The notes below the pieces were generated by a model that was given only the letters and a program-made list of their open reading frames with translations, had not been told where the DNA came from and made no database searches. A program made the translations under genes and the position numbers. From Pseudomonas graminis (GTDB lineage Bacteria; Pseudomonadota; Gammaproteobacteria; Pseudomonadales; Pseudomonadaceae): a stretch of 64,000 nucleotides of DNA. Every line of letters starts with the position of its first letter. The first letter of the stretch is position 1. This document shows, piece by piece, positions 24,418 through 34,141 of the stretch. The stretch lies in NCBI RefSeq assembly GCF_002093745.1, contig NZ_MTSB01000003.1, positions 310,001-374,000 of the forward strand, in the 5' to 3' direction.

Positions 24418-24600
24418 ATGAACAAGGTACACATCATGTCCGTCGTCGGTAGCGCAGTGCCCGCCCCGCTCAGAGCGCAAGGTCTGCTGGCCTGCTGGTA
24501 TCTGATTCAGGACGGTGAACCGGTCAGTGGCCCGCTCGCGTCCCTGCCGGTCGCCGAAGCGCTATACCGGCAGATGCAGCCCCGCCTTCTCAACAGCTGA
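24418..24600 (+). CDS. Small hypothetical protein (60 residues)
   Basis: The start is well supported: GGAGG lies 6 bases before ATG at 24418. The product has no signal peptide and reads like a compact globular domain (LACWYLIQDGEPVSGPLASLP). A terminator follows at 24640. I do not recognise a named family. Confidence 0.65.
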   Translation: MNKVHIMSVVGSAVPAPLRAQGLLACWYLIQDGEPVSGPLASLPVAEALYRQMQPRLLNS

Positions 24601-24639
24601 TTGTTTACGAACCTCGTGCGTTGCTCCGCACATCCCCTT

Positions 24640-24667
24640 GCCCGCCTCTCCTGATGCGGGCTTTTTT
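24640..24667 (+). terminator. Rho-independent terminator
   Basis: GCCCGC, a 10-base loop, and GCGGGC are followed by six T, 40 bases after the small hypothetical gene. Confidence 0.85.
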
Positions 24668-24708
24668 AGGCCTGGAGAAAACACTCGGACCAGCGGCACA
24701 GGGACGCC

Positions 24709-25269
24709 TTAACCGCGTTCGGCCATTGCCGCGTTGACCTGACAACGATGCGTCAGCTTCTGCAGGCGTTTTTCCAGGGCCATGAACACCACGCGATCGT
24801 TGCGACCGCTGTCGAGCTCGTCGATCAGGTCATTGGCGACCTGACGCAGTTCGTGGGCAAGCACCACGCGATCATCGTTCAGGTCCTGTTTGTGGGACTC
24901 GAACAGCCGGTGCAAATAATCCTGCAGCGTGTATTTCAGGCTGTGCCGATCACTGGCGCGCAAATGGGCAAGGTTCAGGCTGATGCGCCCTTGCAGTTCG
25001 CTCAGCTCGCCGCACAGGTACTGCATGCGCCGCGCATAGCCCACTTCGCGATCACGCAACTGCTTGTGCGCCCGCTCGGCTTCCTGCCTGCGCTGGATGG
25101 CCGGGACCGCAATGGCAACCATCAATCCGACGATCAGGCCAATCGCCTGCATCCAGCCAGCCCAGTCGGACGAGCGTGAGGTAAACCCGGCGCCCAGCAA
25201 CACAACCACCACCAGTGAAGCAACGATCACCAGTACCAGGTAATCCCTGCCGATAAACCCCTTGAGCAT
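24709..25269 (-). CDS. Membrane-anchored hypothetical protein with two N-terminal helices
   Basis: The 186-residue protein has two hydrophobic segments (about residues 10-30, YLVLVIVASLVVVVLLGAG, and 42-60, MQAIGLIVGLMVAIAVPAI), then a long charged helical region (RRQEAERAHKQLRDREVGYARRM). The layout suggests an inner-membrane protein with a cytoplasmic coiled domain. AAGGAG precedes the ATG at 25269, so the upstream start is rejected. Function unknown. Confidence 0.7.
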   Translation of the reverse strand: MLKGFIGRDYLVLVIVASLVVVVLLGAGFTSRSSDWAGWMQAIGLIVGLMVAIAVPAIQRRQEAERAHKQLRDREVGYARRMQYLCGELSELQGRISLNLAHLRASDRHSLKYTLQDYLHRLFESHKQDLNDDRVVLAHELRQVANDLIDELDSGRNDRVVFMALEKRLQKLTHRCQVNAAMAERG

Positions 25270-25531
25270 TGCATGACTCCTTGAATCGCTGACCTGAATG
25301 GCATGGAATGCTAATCGGTGCAGGCCTCTCGCACCACGACTATTCAAATTCCGGCGCGTTTTAGAGCAGTTTGAAAGCAGAACGCCACTTAACCGTCACT
25401 TAACGGAATACCGATTCCTGCATTTATTGACAAATCGCCCTGCAGCAGCCATCGACAGACATCAAAGTCTGCTCATAAAATGCAGCGTTTTGACGCGATC
25501 CCTTCTATTAACACACTTTATCGAGTGAGCC

Positions 25532-26473
25532 TTGCTCTTGAAAATTCGTCTGTCTGTCTTGGGCCTATTATGTGTACTTACAGGTCCGGTTTTTTCCACC
25601 ACCACGTTTGCCAATGAATCCGCTGCTCTCAACCGTGATCCTTCCAATCTGCACCTGGCCTCTGGCAGCGCACTGGTCGTCGATTTGCAGACTGACAAAG
25701 TGCTGTATTCCAGTAATCCGGACGTCATCGTTCCCATCGCTTCGGTAACCAAGCTGATGACCGCGATGGTCGTGCTCGATGCCAAGCAGTCGATGGATGA
25801 GGTCATTCCGGTCAACATCTCTCAGACGCCGGAAATGAAAGGTGTGTTTTCGCGCGTCAAGCTCGGCAGCGAAATGAACCGCCGGGACATGCTGCTGATC
25901 ACCCTGATGTCGTCGGAAAACCGCGCCGCGGCGAGTCTGGCGCACAGTTATCCCGGCGGTTATCCGGCCTTTATTCTGGCGATGAATGCCAAGGCCAAGG
26001 CACTGGGCATGAAACACACGGCGTACGTCGAGCCTACAGGGCTGTCGGTGTACAACGTATCGACCGCCCGCGACCTGACCAAGCTGGTGATGGCGGCACG
26101 CAAATACCCGCTGATCAGTGAGCTGAGCACCACCGAGCAGAAGACCGTCACGTTTCGCAAACCAACCTACGTCCTGGGCTTCAGCAACACCGACCATCTG
26201 GTGCGCAAGGACAACTGGGACATCAGGCTGACCAAGACCGGCTTCACCAATCAGGCCGGTCACTGCCTGGTACTGTTGACCACTATGGCCAATCGTCCGG
26301 TGTCCGTGGTGATTCTTGACGCATTCGGCAAGTACACCCACTTCGCCGACGCCAGCCGTATTCGCAAGTGGATGGAAACCGGCCAGAGCGGTCCGGCGCC
26401 GGAAGTTGCGCTGCAATACAAGAAAGAGAAGAACCTGGTCATGAAACAGACCGGTATCCAGGCCAAGGACTGA
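25532..26473 (+). CDS. pbpG: D-alanyl-D-alanine endopeptidase (PBP7)
   Basis: The 313-residue low-molecular-mass penicillin-binding protein cleaves peptidoglycan cross-links in the periplasm. A signal peptide ([16 protein letters not shown]) leads. The three active-site motifs are intact: SVTK (about residue 72), SSEN (about 129) and KTG (about 234). Length matches PbpG. The start is a TTG at 25532; a second TTG two codons on is possible, and no ATG fits before the signal peptide. A terminator follows. Confidence 0.9.
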   Translation: MLLKIRLSVLGLLCVLTGPVFSTTTFANESAALNRDPSNLHLASGSALVVDLQTDKVLYSSNPDVIVPIASVTKLMTAMVVLDAKQSMDEVIPVNISQTPEMKGVFSRVKLGSEMNRRDMLLITLMSSENRAAASLAHSYPGGYPAFILAMNAKAKALGMKHTAYVEPTGLSVYNVSTARDLTKLVMAARKYPLISELSTTEQKTVTFRKPTYVLGFSNTDHLVRKDNWDIRLTKTGFTNQAGHCLVLLTTMANRPVSVVILDAFGKYTHFADASRIRKWMETGQSGPAPEVALQYKKEKNLVMKQTGIQAKD

Positions 26474-26492
26474 TCATCCTCGCGGCGAAACG

Positions 26493-26529
26493 AAAAACGG
26501 TCGCGATGCTTGCACATCGCGACCGTTTT
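26493..26529. terminator. Bidirectional rho-independent terminator
   Basis: AAAAACGGTCGCGATG, a short loop and CATCGCGACCGTTTT form a long stem between the converging pbpG and gabD-like genes. Confidence 0.9.
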
Positions 26530-26548
26530 CATTCAGCCAGGCCCGCAC

Positions 26549-27979
26549 TCAGTTGTATTGAGTGACCAGCTTGGTGTTCAGGTACGCTTCGATGGCCTCG
26601 ATACCGCCTTCGGAGCCGTAGCCGGAATCCTTGATCCCGCCAAACGGCACTTCCGGCAAGCCGATGCCCTGATGGTTGATCGACAGCATGCCGGCTTCGA
26701 TGTAGGTGCTCAGCGCCTGCGCGGTCTTCATCGAGGTGGTAAACGCATAGGACGCCAGCCCGAACGGCACACGGTTGGACTCGGCAATCGCCTCTTCCAC
26801 GGTGTCGAACGGCACCAGCAGCGCAACCGGGCCGAACGGCTCTTCGTTCATGATGCGCATTGCCGGCGTCAGACCGCTCAACACGGTGGGTTCGAAAAAG
26901 TAACCCGCCCCGTTCACTGCCTTGCCACCGGCTGACAGTGTTGCACCGGCACCCACAGCCTCTTCAATCAGGCCGACCAGCGCAGGAATACGGCGATCAT
27001 TGGCCACCGGCCCCATCGTCGTGCCCGCGTCCAGACCGTTGCCCACCTTGATCTCGCGGGTCAGACCGACGAATTTCTCGGTAAAGGCTTCCAGCACCTT
27101 GCGCTGCACCAGAATACGCGTCGGCGATACGCACACCTGGCCAGCATTGCGGAACTTCGCGGTGGCAAGTACGCGCGCGGCGAGGTCGATGTCTGCGTCA
27201 TCGAACACCAATGCCGGGGCGTGACCGCCCAGTTCCATCGTGGCGCGTTTCATGTGCTGACCGGCCAGCGCGGCGAGCTGCTTGCCGACCGGCGTGGAGC
27301 CAGTGAAGGTGACTTTGCGAATGACCGGATGCGGGATCAGGTAGCCGGAGATTTCTGCCGGGTCTCCGTAAACCAGACCGATCACCCCTGCCGGAACGCC
27401 TGCGTCGGCGAATGCACGGATCAGTTCGGCGGGCGACGCCGGGGTTTCTTCCGGGGCCTTGACGATGATCGAGCAGCCCGCCGCCAGCGCAGACGACAGC
27501 TTGCGCACCACCTGGTTGATCGGAAAATTCCACGGTGTGAACGCCGCGACCGGACCGACCGGTTCCTTGATGACCTTCTGCTCGATGGACACGCTACGCG
27601 ATGGCACGAGACGGCCATAAGTGCGACGCCCTTCTTCCGCCAGCCAGTCGATGATATCGGCAGCCGACAAGGTTTCCATGCGCGCTTCGGCCAACGGCTT
27701 GCCTTGTTCCTGGGTCATGATGCGGGCAATGCTGTCAGCGCGCTCGCGCACCAGGTTGGCGGCTTTTTGCATGATCTTGTAACGGTCGTAGGCCGACGTC
27801 GCGCGCCAGGTGGCAAAGCCACGCTCGGCTGCCGCCAATGCTTCGTCAAGATCGACGATGCCGGCGTGCGCCACACTGCCCAGCGACTCACCGGTGGCCG
27901 GGTTGATGACGGGCAAGGTGCGGTTATCGCGACTGGCGCGCCAGTGACCGTCGATGTAGAGCTGTACGTCTGGATACAT
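26549..27979 (-). CDS. NAD(P)-dependent succinate-semialdehyde dehydrogenase, GabD type
   Basis: The 477-residue aldehyde dehydrogenase begins [13 protein letters not shown]. The catalytic glutamate is in [16 protein letters not shown] (about residue 255) and the nucleophilic cysteine in [14 protein letters not shown] (about 288). [20 protein letters not shown] is the cofactor region. Its similarity to GabD suggests oxidation of succinate semialdehyde or a like aldehyde. No aminotransferase is adjacent, and a Sad enzyme is encoded 17 kb away. The ATG at 27979 follows GGAGAATCCTC. Upstream start lacks a ribosome-binding site. Confidence 0.85.
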   Translation of the reverse strand: MYPDVQLYIDGHWRASRDNRTLPVINPATGESLGSVAHAGIVDLDEALAAAERGFATWRATSAYDRYKIMQKAANLVRERADSIARIMTQEQGKPLAEARMETLSAADIIDWLAEEGRRTYGRLVPSRSVSIEQKVIKEPVGPVAAFTPWNFPINQVVRKLSSALAAGCSIIVKAPEETPASPAELIRAFADAGVPAGVIGLVYGDPAEISGYLIPHPVIRKVTFTGSTPVGKQLAALAGQHMKRATMELGGHAPALVFDDADIDLAARVLATAKFRNAGQVCVSPTRILVQRKVLEAFTEKFVGLTREIKVGNGLDAGTTMGPVANDRRIPALVGLIEEAVGAGATLSAGGKAVNGAGYFFEPTVLSGLTPAMRIMNEEPFGPVALLVPFDTVEEAIAESNRVPFGLASYAFTTSMKTAQALSTYIEAGMLSINHQGIGLPEVPFGGIKDSGYGSEGGIEAIEAYLNTKLVTQYN

Positions 27980-28158
27980 GAGGATTCTCCATAGTGATGT
28001 GGAGGGAACGGCGGAAAGAGCGGAAGGCCGCTCGAAAAAGCTGTCTGGCATTTAGGGAGGTAACAGGCTGCGGGTCAAGTGACATCCGCAAGAATGCCCG
28101 GAACACGGTGTCAAGCCGGGCGCTCGCGTTGAGCACCCGACGGTACTGGCCACAGGCT

Positions 28159-29019
28159 TTACAGAATCGGCTTGCCACCGGTCACGGCATAACGCGAACC
28201 CGAGATGTAGCTGGCTTCGTCAGAGGCCAGCAACACGTAAATCGGGGACACTTCCACGGGCTGGCCGGGACGGCCGAGCGGGGTTTCGCTGCCGAAGCTT
28301 TTCACGTCTTCGTCGGTCATGGTTGCAGGGATCAGCGGCGTCCAGATCGGGCCGGGTGCCACGCTATTGACGCGGATGCCCTTCTCACCGAGCAACTGCG
28401 CCAGGCCACCGGTGAAGTTGGCAATCGCGCCTTTGGTGGTTGCATACGCCAGCAGCGTCGGCTTGGGCATGTCCGAATTGACCGAACTGGTGTTGATGAT
28501 CGACCCGCCTCTGGGCATGTGCGGGACGGCTGCCTTGCAGATCCTGAACATCGCGGTGATGTTGATATCGAAGGTCTTGACCCACTCCTCGTCAGAAATC
28601 TCGTCAAGGGTTTCATGAGTCATCTGAAACGCGGCGTTATTGACCAGCACGTCGATGCGACCGAATTCTGCAACGGTCTTGCTCACAATATCTTCGCACT
28701 GCTGCTTCTGCGCCAGGTCACCGGGCAGCATCAGGCATTTTCTGCCGGCTTCTTCTACCCAGCGCTTGGTCTCTTCAGCATCTTCGTGCTCGTTCAGGTA
28801 AGAGATCGCCACCTGCGCGCCTTCACGAGCGAAGGCAATCGCCACCGCACGCCCGATGCCGCTGTCCGCGCCGGTGATCAGCGCGATCTTGCCTTGCAGC
28901 CGCCCGGAGCCCTTGTAGCTTTTTTCGCCGCAATCCGGGTACGGGTCCATTTTGCCCTGCTGACCGGGAACCTCTTGCGGCTGGCTGGCAAACGGCGGCT
29001 TTGGATAGTCTTCATTCAT
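28159..29019 (-). CDS. SDR oxidoreductase, YghA/general-stress type
   Basis: The 286-residue short-chain dehydrogenase has the N-terminal extension PPFASQPQEVPGQQGKMDPY typical of the YghA/YdaD subgroup. The cofactor loop is TGADSGIGRAVA (about residue 51), and the catalytic set is NNAA, the serine of NTSSVNS, and YATTKGA. Subgroup members respond to stress; substrate unknown. The ATG at 29019 is nine or ten bases after GAGGAG; a TTG three codons upstream is too close to that site. Confidence 0.87.
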   Translation of the reverse strand: MNEDYPKPPFASQPQEVPGQQGKMDPYPDCGEKSYKGSGRLQGKIALITGADSGIGRAVAIAFAREGAQVAISYLNEHEDAEETKRWVEEAGRKCLMLPGDLAQKQQCEDIVSKTVAEFGRIDVLVNNAAFQMTHETLDEISDEEWVKTFDINITAMFRICKAAVPHMPRGGSIINTSSVNSDMPKPTLLAYATTKGAIANFTGGLAQLLGEKGIRVNSVAPGPIWTPLIPATMTDEDVKSFGSETPLGRPGQPVEVSPIYVLLASDEASYISGSRYAVTGGKPIL

Positions 29020-29106
29020 CTGAGTCAATCTCCTCGAATAGGGTATTCAGAGCGCGGTGCCCTTGTCGGTGGCATTGGCCAGGCACGCCAAGGGTCACCA
29101 GGCAGA

Positions 29107-30246
29107 TCAGCCGTTTGGCTTGAGCACGACTTTGGTCCAGCCATCGTCGCGGGCGTCAAAGTGCTGGTAGGCGGCAGGGCCTTCTTCGAGCTTCAGGCGA
29201 TGGGAAATAATCTGCGACGGCTTGGCGCGGCCATGATGAATCAGCTCGGCCAGGCGACGGTTATAGGCCTTGACGTTGGCCTGACCGGTACGAATCTGCT
29301 GGCCTTTGAACCAGAACGAACCGAAATCGAAGGCCATCTTGCCTTCCTTCGCCAGATCGTTATGAGCGCCCGGATCCTGTGGCACGAAGACACCCACGAC
29401 GCCGATCCCGCCCGTCGCCTTGGTCGACGCCACAAGGTTGTTCATGGTGACGTGATTGGCTTCATGGCCGTGCCGGTCACAGCACTGATAGCCGACGCAT
29501 TCGCAGCCACGGTCGGTGCCCTTGCCATCGGTGAGATTGAGGATCTGGTCAACCGCACCCTGCTCCAGGGAGTTGATCGGCGTAGCGCCCATCTTCGCGG
29601 CGAGCGCCAGGCGGTCCGGATGATTGTCGACGACAAACACTTGCGACGCGCCCTTGATCATCGCCGAGTGCGCGGCCATCAGGCCTACAGGGCCAGCGCC
29701 GTAAATGGCAACGCTTTCGCCCGGCAGCAGACCGGCCAGCTCGGTGGCATGCCAACCGGTGGGAAAGATGTCCGAGAGCATCACGTAGTCGTCTTCACGC
29801 TCGACGGCGTCTTCGGGCAACAGCAGGCAGTTGAAATCGGCGTAAGGCACACGCAACAACTCGGCCTGCCCACCTTCGTGGGTGCCCATGTCGGCGAAAC
29901 CATAGGCCGCGCCCGCGCTGCCGGGGTTGGCAGTCAGGCAATACCCGGTCAGGCCTTTTTCGCAGTTTTCGCAAAATCCGCAACCGATGTTGAACGGCAG
30001 GCAAACGCGATCCCCGACCTTGATACGGTCGACGCCCGCACCGACTTCGATGACTTCGCCCATGTTTTCATGGCCGAAAATGCGCCCGGTCTTGAACGAG
30101 GTACGACCTTCGTACATGTGCAAGTCCGAGCCGCAGATATTGGTGGTGGTCACTCTGACAAGAGCGTCTGTCGGCTTCTCTATTTTCGCATCCGGCACGT
30201 TTCTGACGCTGACGTCGCGCGGACCGTTATAGACGATGGCTTTCAT
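29107..30246 (-). CDS. Zinc-dependent glutathione-independent formaldehyde dehydrogenase-like protein
   Basis: The 379-residue medium-chain dehydrogenase has ICGSDLHMYEGR and GHENMGEV (catalytic zinc), CGFCENCEKGLTGYC (structural zinc) and the cofactor loop AIYGAGPVGLMAAHSA. The insertion ECVGYQCCDRHGHEANHVTMN, which shields NAD, is characteristic of the FdhA family of P. putida. Members oxidise formaldehyde or dismutate aldehydes without glutathione. AGGAGAG precedes the ATG. It lies 90 bases upstream of the SDR gene on the same strand, possibly as a stress pair. Confidence 0.85.
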   Translation of the reverse strand: MKAIVYNGPRDVSVRNVPDAKIEKPTDALVRVTTTNICGSDLHMYEGRTSFKTGRIFGHENMGEVIEVGAGVDRIKVGDRVCLPFNIGCGFCENCEKGLTGYCLTANPGSAGAAYGFADMGTHEGGQAELLRVPYADFNCLLLPEDAVEREDDYVMLSDIFPTGWHATELAGLLPGESVAIYGAGPVGLMAAHSAMIKGASQVFVVDNHPDRLALAAKMGATPINSLEQGAVDQILNLTDGKGTDRGCECVGYQCCDRHGHEANHVTMNNLVASTKATGGIGVVGVFVPQDPGAHNDLAKEGKMAFDFGSFWFKGQQIRTGQANVKAYNRRLAELIHHGRAKPSQIISHRLKLEEGPAAYQHFDARDDGWTKVVLKPNG

Positions 30247-30466
30247 TTATGGCTCTCCTGAGGTGAAAAATACGACGAGCTTTCTATTGCTCACGGTGTA
30301 TCTGTCACGACAGGGGCAGCCGTGTTCAAAACGATTGCCTGCAGAGCTGACGAATGGTCGTTGGCGTCATCCGTCAAGTGATTGGAGACGCCGCCCGCGG
30401 GCGCTTGCCTGCTGCGTCGTTGCGCGCCGCACGAGCCGCAAATAAAGCATTTGCACCGCCAGTCTT

Positions 30467-30484
30467 ATGGTATACCATCATACC
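30467..30484. promoter_or_regulatory. Operator palindrome, site 1 (upstream of the DUF1185 operon)
   Basis: ATGGTATACCAT at 30467-30478 is a perfect 12-base palindrome followed by another half site CATACCA (30478-30484). It is 38 bases before the DUF1185 start. The same TCTTATGGTATACCA occurs at site 2. The layout fits operators of FadR-type GntR repressors; the regulator at 34142 is the natural candidate. Inferred, not shown. Confidence 0.7.
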
Positions 30485-30516
30485 AAATACAACAGCGCTC
30501 GATCCGGGAGTCGTTC

Positions 30517-31107
30517 ATGAGCTTTGAAATTCGCAAGATCGTCAATTACACCGAAGAAACCTTCATCGAGGGCGGTAAAGCTACCGACAAACCGGTCACG
30601 ATGGTAGGCCTGGCGGTGGTCATCAAGAATCCGTGGCTGGGCCGTGGATTTGTCGAAGACCTCAAGCCCGAAATTCGCGCCAACTGCTCGGATCTGGGTG
30701 AACTGATGGTCAAGCGCCTCACCGACGCTATCGGCGGTGCGGACAACATCGAGGCGTATGGCAAGGCCGCAGTGGTAGGTGCCGACGGTGAGATCGAACA
30801 CGCCTCGGCGGTGATTCATACCCTGCGTTTCGGTAATCACTACCGTGAAGCGGTCAAGGCCAAGAGCTACCTGAGCTTCACCAACAAGCGCGGCGGCCCC
30901 GGCACCTCGATCCAGATCCCGATGATGCACAAAGACGACGAAGGTCTGCGCTCGCACTACATCACCCTGGAAATGCACATTGAAGATTCGCCACGAGCCG
31001 ATGAGATTGTCGTCGTGCTCGGGGCTGCCAATGGCGGGCGTCTGCATCCGCGCATCGGCAACCGCTACATCGATCTGGAAGAACTGGCCGCCGAAAAGGC
31101 GCAGTAA
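30517..31107 (+). CDS. DUF1185 / amino acid synthesis (AA_synth) family protein
   Basis: The 196-residue protein matches the family annotated as amino acid synthesis or DUF1185. Recognisable blocks are MSFEIRKIVNYTEETFIEGG, KPVTMVGLAVVIKNPWLGRG, EAYGKAAVVG, SAVIHTLRFGNHYR and GAANGGRLHPRIGNR. Its reaction is unknown. The ATG at 30517 follows GGGAG; the longer frame begins before the operator and is rejected. It leads an operon with an alpha/beta hydrolase, aldehyde dehydrogenase and flavin reductase, behind operator site 1. The context suggests a catabolic step on a nitrogenous or carboxylated compound. Confidence 0.85.
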   Translation: MSFEIRKIVNYTEETFIEGGKATDKPVTMVGLAVVIKNPWLGRGFVEDLKPEIRANCSDLGELMVKRLTDAIGGADNIEAYGKAAVVGADGEIEHASAVIHTLRFGNHYREAVKAKSYLSFTNKRGGPGTSIQIPMMHKDDEGLRSHYITLEMHIEDSPRADEIVVVLGAANGGRLHPRIGNRYIDLEELAAEKAQ

Positions 31108-31140
31108 TCGTCCCTATCCACTTCAGTGCAGGAGCGATCC

Positions 31141-31974
31141 ATGATTCAGCTCACCGCTGAGCGCACCCCGGCGGGTACCAGCTACCTGGCTACCGGCCAA
31201 GGCCACCCTGTGGTGTTGATTCACGGGGTGGGGTTGAACAAAGAGATGTGGGGCGGCCAGGTCGTCGGGCTGGCCCCGCATTATCAGGTCATTGCCTATG
31301 ACATGCTCGGTCATGGCGCCAGCCCGCGTCCGGACCCGGACACCGGGCTGCCGGGCTATGCCGAGCAATTGCGTGAATTGCTGGTCCACCTTGGCCTGCC
31401 GCAAGCGACAGTGATCGGCTTCTCGATGGGCGGGCTGGTGGCGCGCGCATTCGCGCTGCAGTATCCCCAGCACCTCTCGGGGCTGGTCATTCTCAACAGC
31501 GTCTTCAATCGCAGCCCGGAACAGCGCGCGCGCGTCGTCGAGCGCACCAGTCAGGCTGCCGAGCACGGGCCTGATGCCAACGCCGCCGAGGCCCTGTCAC
31601 GCTGGTTCAGCCGCGAGTATCAGGCGGCCAACCCGGCACAGATCGCGGCCATCCGGCAAAACCTGGCCAGCAACGACCCGCAGGGCTACCTGACCACGTA
31701 CAAGCTGTTTGCCACCCAGGATATGTACCGCGCGGAGGATCTGGGCGATATTCGCGCACCGACATTGATTGCCACCGGCGAGCTGGACCCCGGCTCTACA
31801 CCGGAGATGGCCCGCGAACTGGCCATGCGCATCCGCGGTGCCGAAGTTGCGATACTGCCCGATCAACGCCACATGATGCCGGTTGAATCGCCGCGTCTGG
31901 TCAACCAGGTGTTGCTCGACTTTCTGGACAAGTCGGCGGCCGTCCATAACTCGATCAAGGGGATTGTTGCATGA
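31141..31974 (+). CDS. Alpha/beta hydrolase
   Basis: The 277-residue enzyme has the alpha/beta hydrolase pattern: oxyanion block VVLIHGVGLNKEMW (about 23-36), nucleophile elbow GFSMGG (about 97), acid near LIATGELDPGSTP and histidine in LPDQRHMMPVESP (about 245). It resembles 3-oxoadipate enol-lactonase/esterase-type hydrolases; the substrate is unknown. The ATG at 31141 follows AGGAG. Its last codons overlap the next ATG (ATGA), indicating translational coupling with the aldehyde dehydrogenase. Confidence 0.87.
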   Translation: MIQLTAERTPAGTSYLATGQGHPVVLIHGVGLNKEMWGGQVVGLAPHYQVIAYDMLGHGASPRPDPDTGLPGYAEQLRELLVHLGLPQATVIGFSMGGLVARAFALQYPQHLSGLVILNSVFNRSPEQRARVVERTSQAAEHGPDANAAEALSRWFSREYQAANPAQIAAIRQNLASNDPQGYLTTYKLFATQDMYRAEDLGDIRAPTLIATGELDPGSTPEMARELAMRIRGAEVAILPDQRHMMPVESPRLVNQVLLDFLDKSAAVHNSIKGIVA

Positions 31975-33452
31975 GCCTTACCCGCTTTCAGATGTGCATC
32001 GACGGTCAGTGGGTCGATGCGCTGTCCGGCAAGACCTTCGACAGCCTCAACCCGGCACTGGCCGAACCCTGGGCGCAATTGCCCGACGCCGATGAGGCGG
32101 ATGTCGAGCGCGCCGTGCAGGCGGCGCAAAAAGCATTCGAAAGCCCGACATGGCGCGGCCTGACGGCGACTGCACGCGGCAAACTGTTGCGCCGGCTTGG
32201 CGATCTGATTGCTGAAAACAAAGAACAGCTGGCGCAACTGGAAAGCTGCGACAACGGCAAACTGATTCGCGAGACACGCGGCCAGGTCAGCTATCTGCCA
32301 GAGTTCTTTCATTACACCGCCGGGCTCGCGGACAAACTTGAAGGCGGCACCCTGCCCCTCGACAAGCCCGACCTGTTTGCCTACACCGTGCATGAACCGA
32401 TGGGCGTAGTGGCCGGGATCATTCCCTGGAACAGTCCGCTGTACCTGACCGCCATCAAGCTGGCACCGGCGCTGGCGGCGGGCAACACCATCGTCCTCAA
32501 GCCTTCGGAACAAGCCTCGGCCACCGTGCTGGAGCTGGCGCGACTGGCGCTTGAGGCAGGTATTCCGCCCGGTGTGGTCAACGTCATCACCGGCTACGGC
32601 CCGACCACCGGCGCGGCCCTGACCCGTCACCCACTGGTGCGCAAGATTGCCTTCACCGGCGGCGCTGCCACGGCACGTCACGTGGTGCGCAGCAGCGCCG
32701 AAAACTTTGCAAAGCTGTCGCTGGAACTGGGCGGCAAGTCACCCAACATCATCTTTGCCGACGCCGACCTGGACAGCGCCATCAACGGCGCAGTCGCCGG
32801 CATCTATGCGGCCTCGGGGCAAAGCTGTGTTTCCGGCTCGCGACTGCTGGTGCAGGATGAAATCTACGACGAGTTCGTCAACCGCCTGGTCGAACGCGCC
32901 AGCCGCATCCGCATCGGCAACCCTCAGGATGAAGCCACTGAAATGGGGCCGATGGCCACTGCTCAACAACTGGCAGTGGTTGAAGGCCTGGTGGCTGATG
33001 CACTGGCCGAAGGTGCGCGTCTGCGCCTGGGTGGCAAGCGTCCCGAACTGGACAGTCAAGGCTGGTTCTACGAGCCGACCCTGTTCGAGTGCGACCGCAA
33101 TTCGATGAAGATCATGCAGGAAGAAGTGTTCGGCCCTGTGGCATCGGTGATTCGTTTCAAGGACGAAGCCGAAGCACTGGCAATTGCCAACGACTCCCAG
33201 TTCGGCCTTGCCGCCGGCATCTGGACCCGCGACCTGGGCCGCGCCCACCGCCTGGCGCGGGATATCCGCTCGGGTATCATCTGGGTCAACACCTATCGTG
33301 CCGTGTCGGCAATGGCGCCCATCGGCGGTTTCAAAAACAGCGGCTACGGTCGCGAGAGCGGGATAGACTCTGTGCTGGCCTACACCGAACTGAAAACGGT
33401 GTGGATCAACCTTTCGCAGGCGCCCATGCCTGATCCATTTGTCATGCGTTAA
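31971..33452 (+). CDS. Aldehyde dehydrogenase
   Basis: The 493-residue enzyme oxidises an aldehyde to the acid with NAD(P). The glutamate is in LELGGKSPNIIFADADLD (about 255) and the cysteine in YAASGQSCVSGSRL (about 289). IIPWNSPLYLTAIKLAPALAAG is the cofactor region. The sequence is of the class used for hydroxylated or aromatic aldehydes in catabolic operons. It begins within the stop of the hydrolase gene (ATGA), and the flavin reductase starts 13 bases after its end. Substrate unknown. Confidence 0.9.
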   Translation: MSLTRFQMCIDGQWVDALSGKTFDSLNPALAEPWAQLPDADEADVERAVQAAQKAFESPTWRGLTATARGKLLRRLGDLIAENKEQLAQLESCDNGKLIRETRGQVSYLPEFFHYTAGLADKLEGGTLPLDKPDLFAYTVHEPMGVVAGIIPWNSPLYLTAIKLAPALAAGNTIVLKPSEQASATVLELARLALEAGIPPGVVNVITGYGPTTGAALTRHPLVRKIAFTGGAATARHVVRSSAENFAKLSLELGGKSPNIIFADADLDSAINGAVAGIYAASGQSCVSGSRLLVQDEIYDEFVNRLVERASRIRIGNPQDEATEMGPMATAQQLAVVEGLVADALAEGARLRLGGKRPELDSQGWFYEPTLFECDRNSMKIMQEEVFGPVASVIRFKDEAEALAIANDSQFGLAAGIWTRDLGRAHRLARDIRSGIIWVNTYRAVSAMAPIGGFKNSGYGRESGIDSVLAYTELKTVWINLSQAPMPDPFVMR

Positions 33453-33465
33453 CGAGGTCGCTGCG

Positions 33466-33951
33466 ATGATCGAACCCAGTATCTACAAAGAAGTCATGGC
33501 GTCATTCCCTTCGGGCGTCACGATTGTCACCACGCTGGACCCTGAGGGCAATCTGGTCGGTATCACTGCCAGCGCCTTCAGCGCGCTGTCCATCGACCCG
33601 GCGCTGGTGCTGTTCTGCCCCAACTACGCGTCCGACACCTACCCGGTGCTGCGCGACAGCAAGAAGTTCGCGATTCACTTGCTGTCCGCCGACCAGCAGG
33701 TCGAAGCTTATGCGTTCGCCAGCAAGGGCAAGGACAAGACCAAAGGCATCGAATGGCAGTTGAGCGAGCTGGGCAACCCGCTGCTGGCCAATGCCACGGC
33801 GATCATCGAATGCGAGTTGTGGCGCGAATACGATGGCGGGGACCACGCGATCATCGTCGGTGCGGTGAAAAACCTGATCCTGCCGGCGGTTCCGGTCACT
33901 CCGATGATTTATCACCGGGGCAAGATGGGGGCGCTCGCACCGATCGTCTGA
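33466..33951 (+). CDS. Flavin reductase (FMN reductase component)
   Basis: The 161-residue protein is a small HpaC/flavin-reductase-like domain: FPSGVTIVTTLDPEGNLVGITASAFSALS, the FMN contact PALVLFCPNYASDTY and FAIHLLSADQQ. The C-terminal EYDGGDHAIIVGAVKNL and PMIYHRGKMG complete the fold. Such proteins supply reduced FMN or FAD to a two-component monooxygenase. No partner oxygenase is encoded in this window. GAGG precedes the ATG at 33466. Confidence 0.88.
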   Translation: MIEPSIYKEVMASFPSGVTIVTTLDPEGNLVGITASAFSALSIDPALVLFCPNYASDTYPVLRDSKKFAIHLLSADQQVEAYAFASKGKDKTKGIEWQLSELGNPLLANATAIIECELWREYDGGDHAIIVGAVKNLILPAVPVTPMIYHRGKMGALAPIV

Positions 33952-34141
33952 GGCGGCATCGGGCGGTTTTGGTGGTAGCAGGCATCGGCGTGATAAACTC
34001 CGCGCGTCCCGGGCCCGAGCGTTCGGGGCATGCAGCAGCCCGCGTCGTTCGCGGGTTGCGGCGTGAGCAAGGCCATGTTTCAAGTCACGCTTTTACATCG
34101 CCGGCCCCTTTACATTGACAGCACCATTCCGAGCACACCCG

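Noticed and set aside
27994-30261. 755-codon plus-strand frame opposite the SDR and formaldehyde dehydrogenase genes
   Set aside because: Shadow frame; both opposite genes carry complete catalytic motifs and ribosome-binding sites.
33952-34141. Regulatory RNA before gntR
   Set aside because: GC-rich inverted stretches exist, but no conserved riboswitch core or terminator could be recognised.
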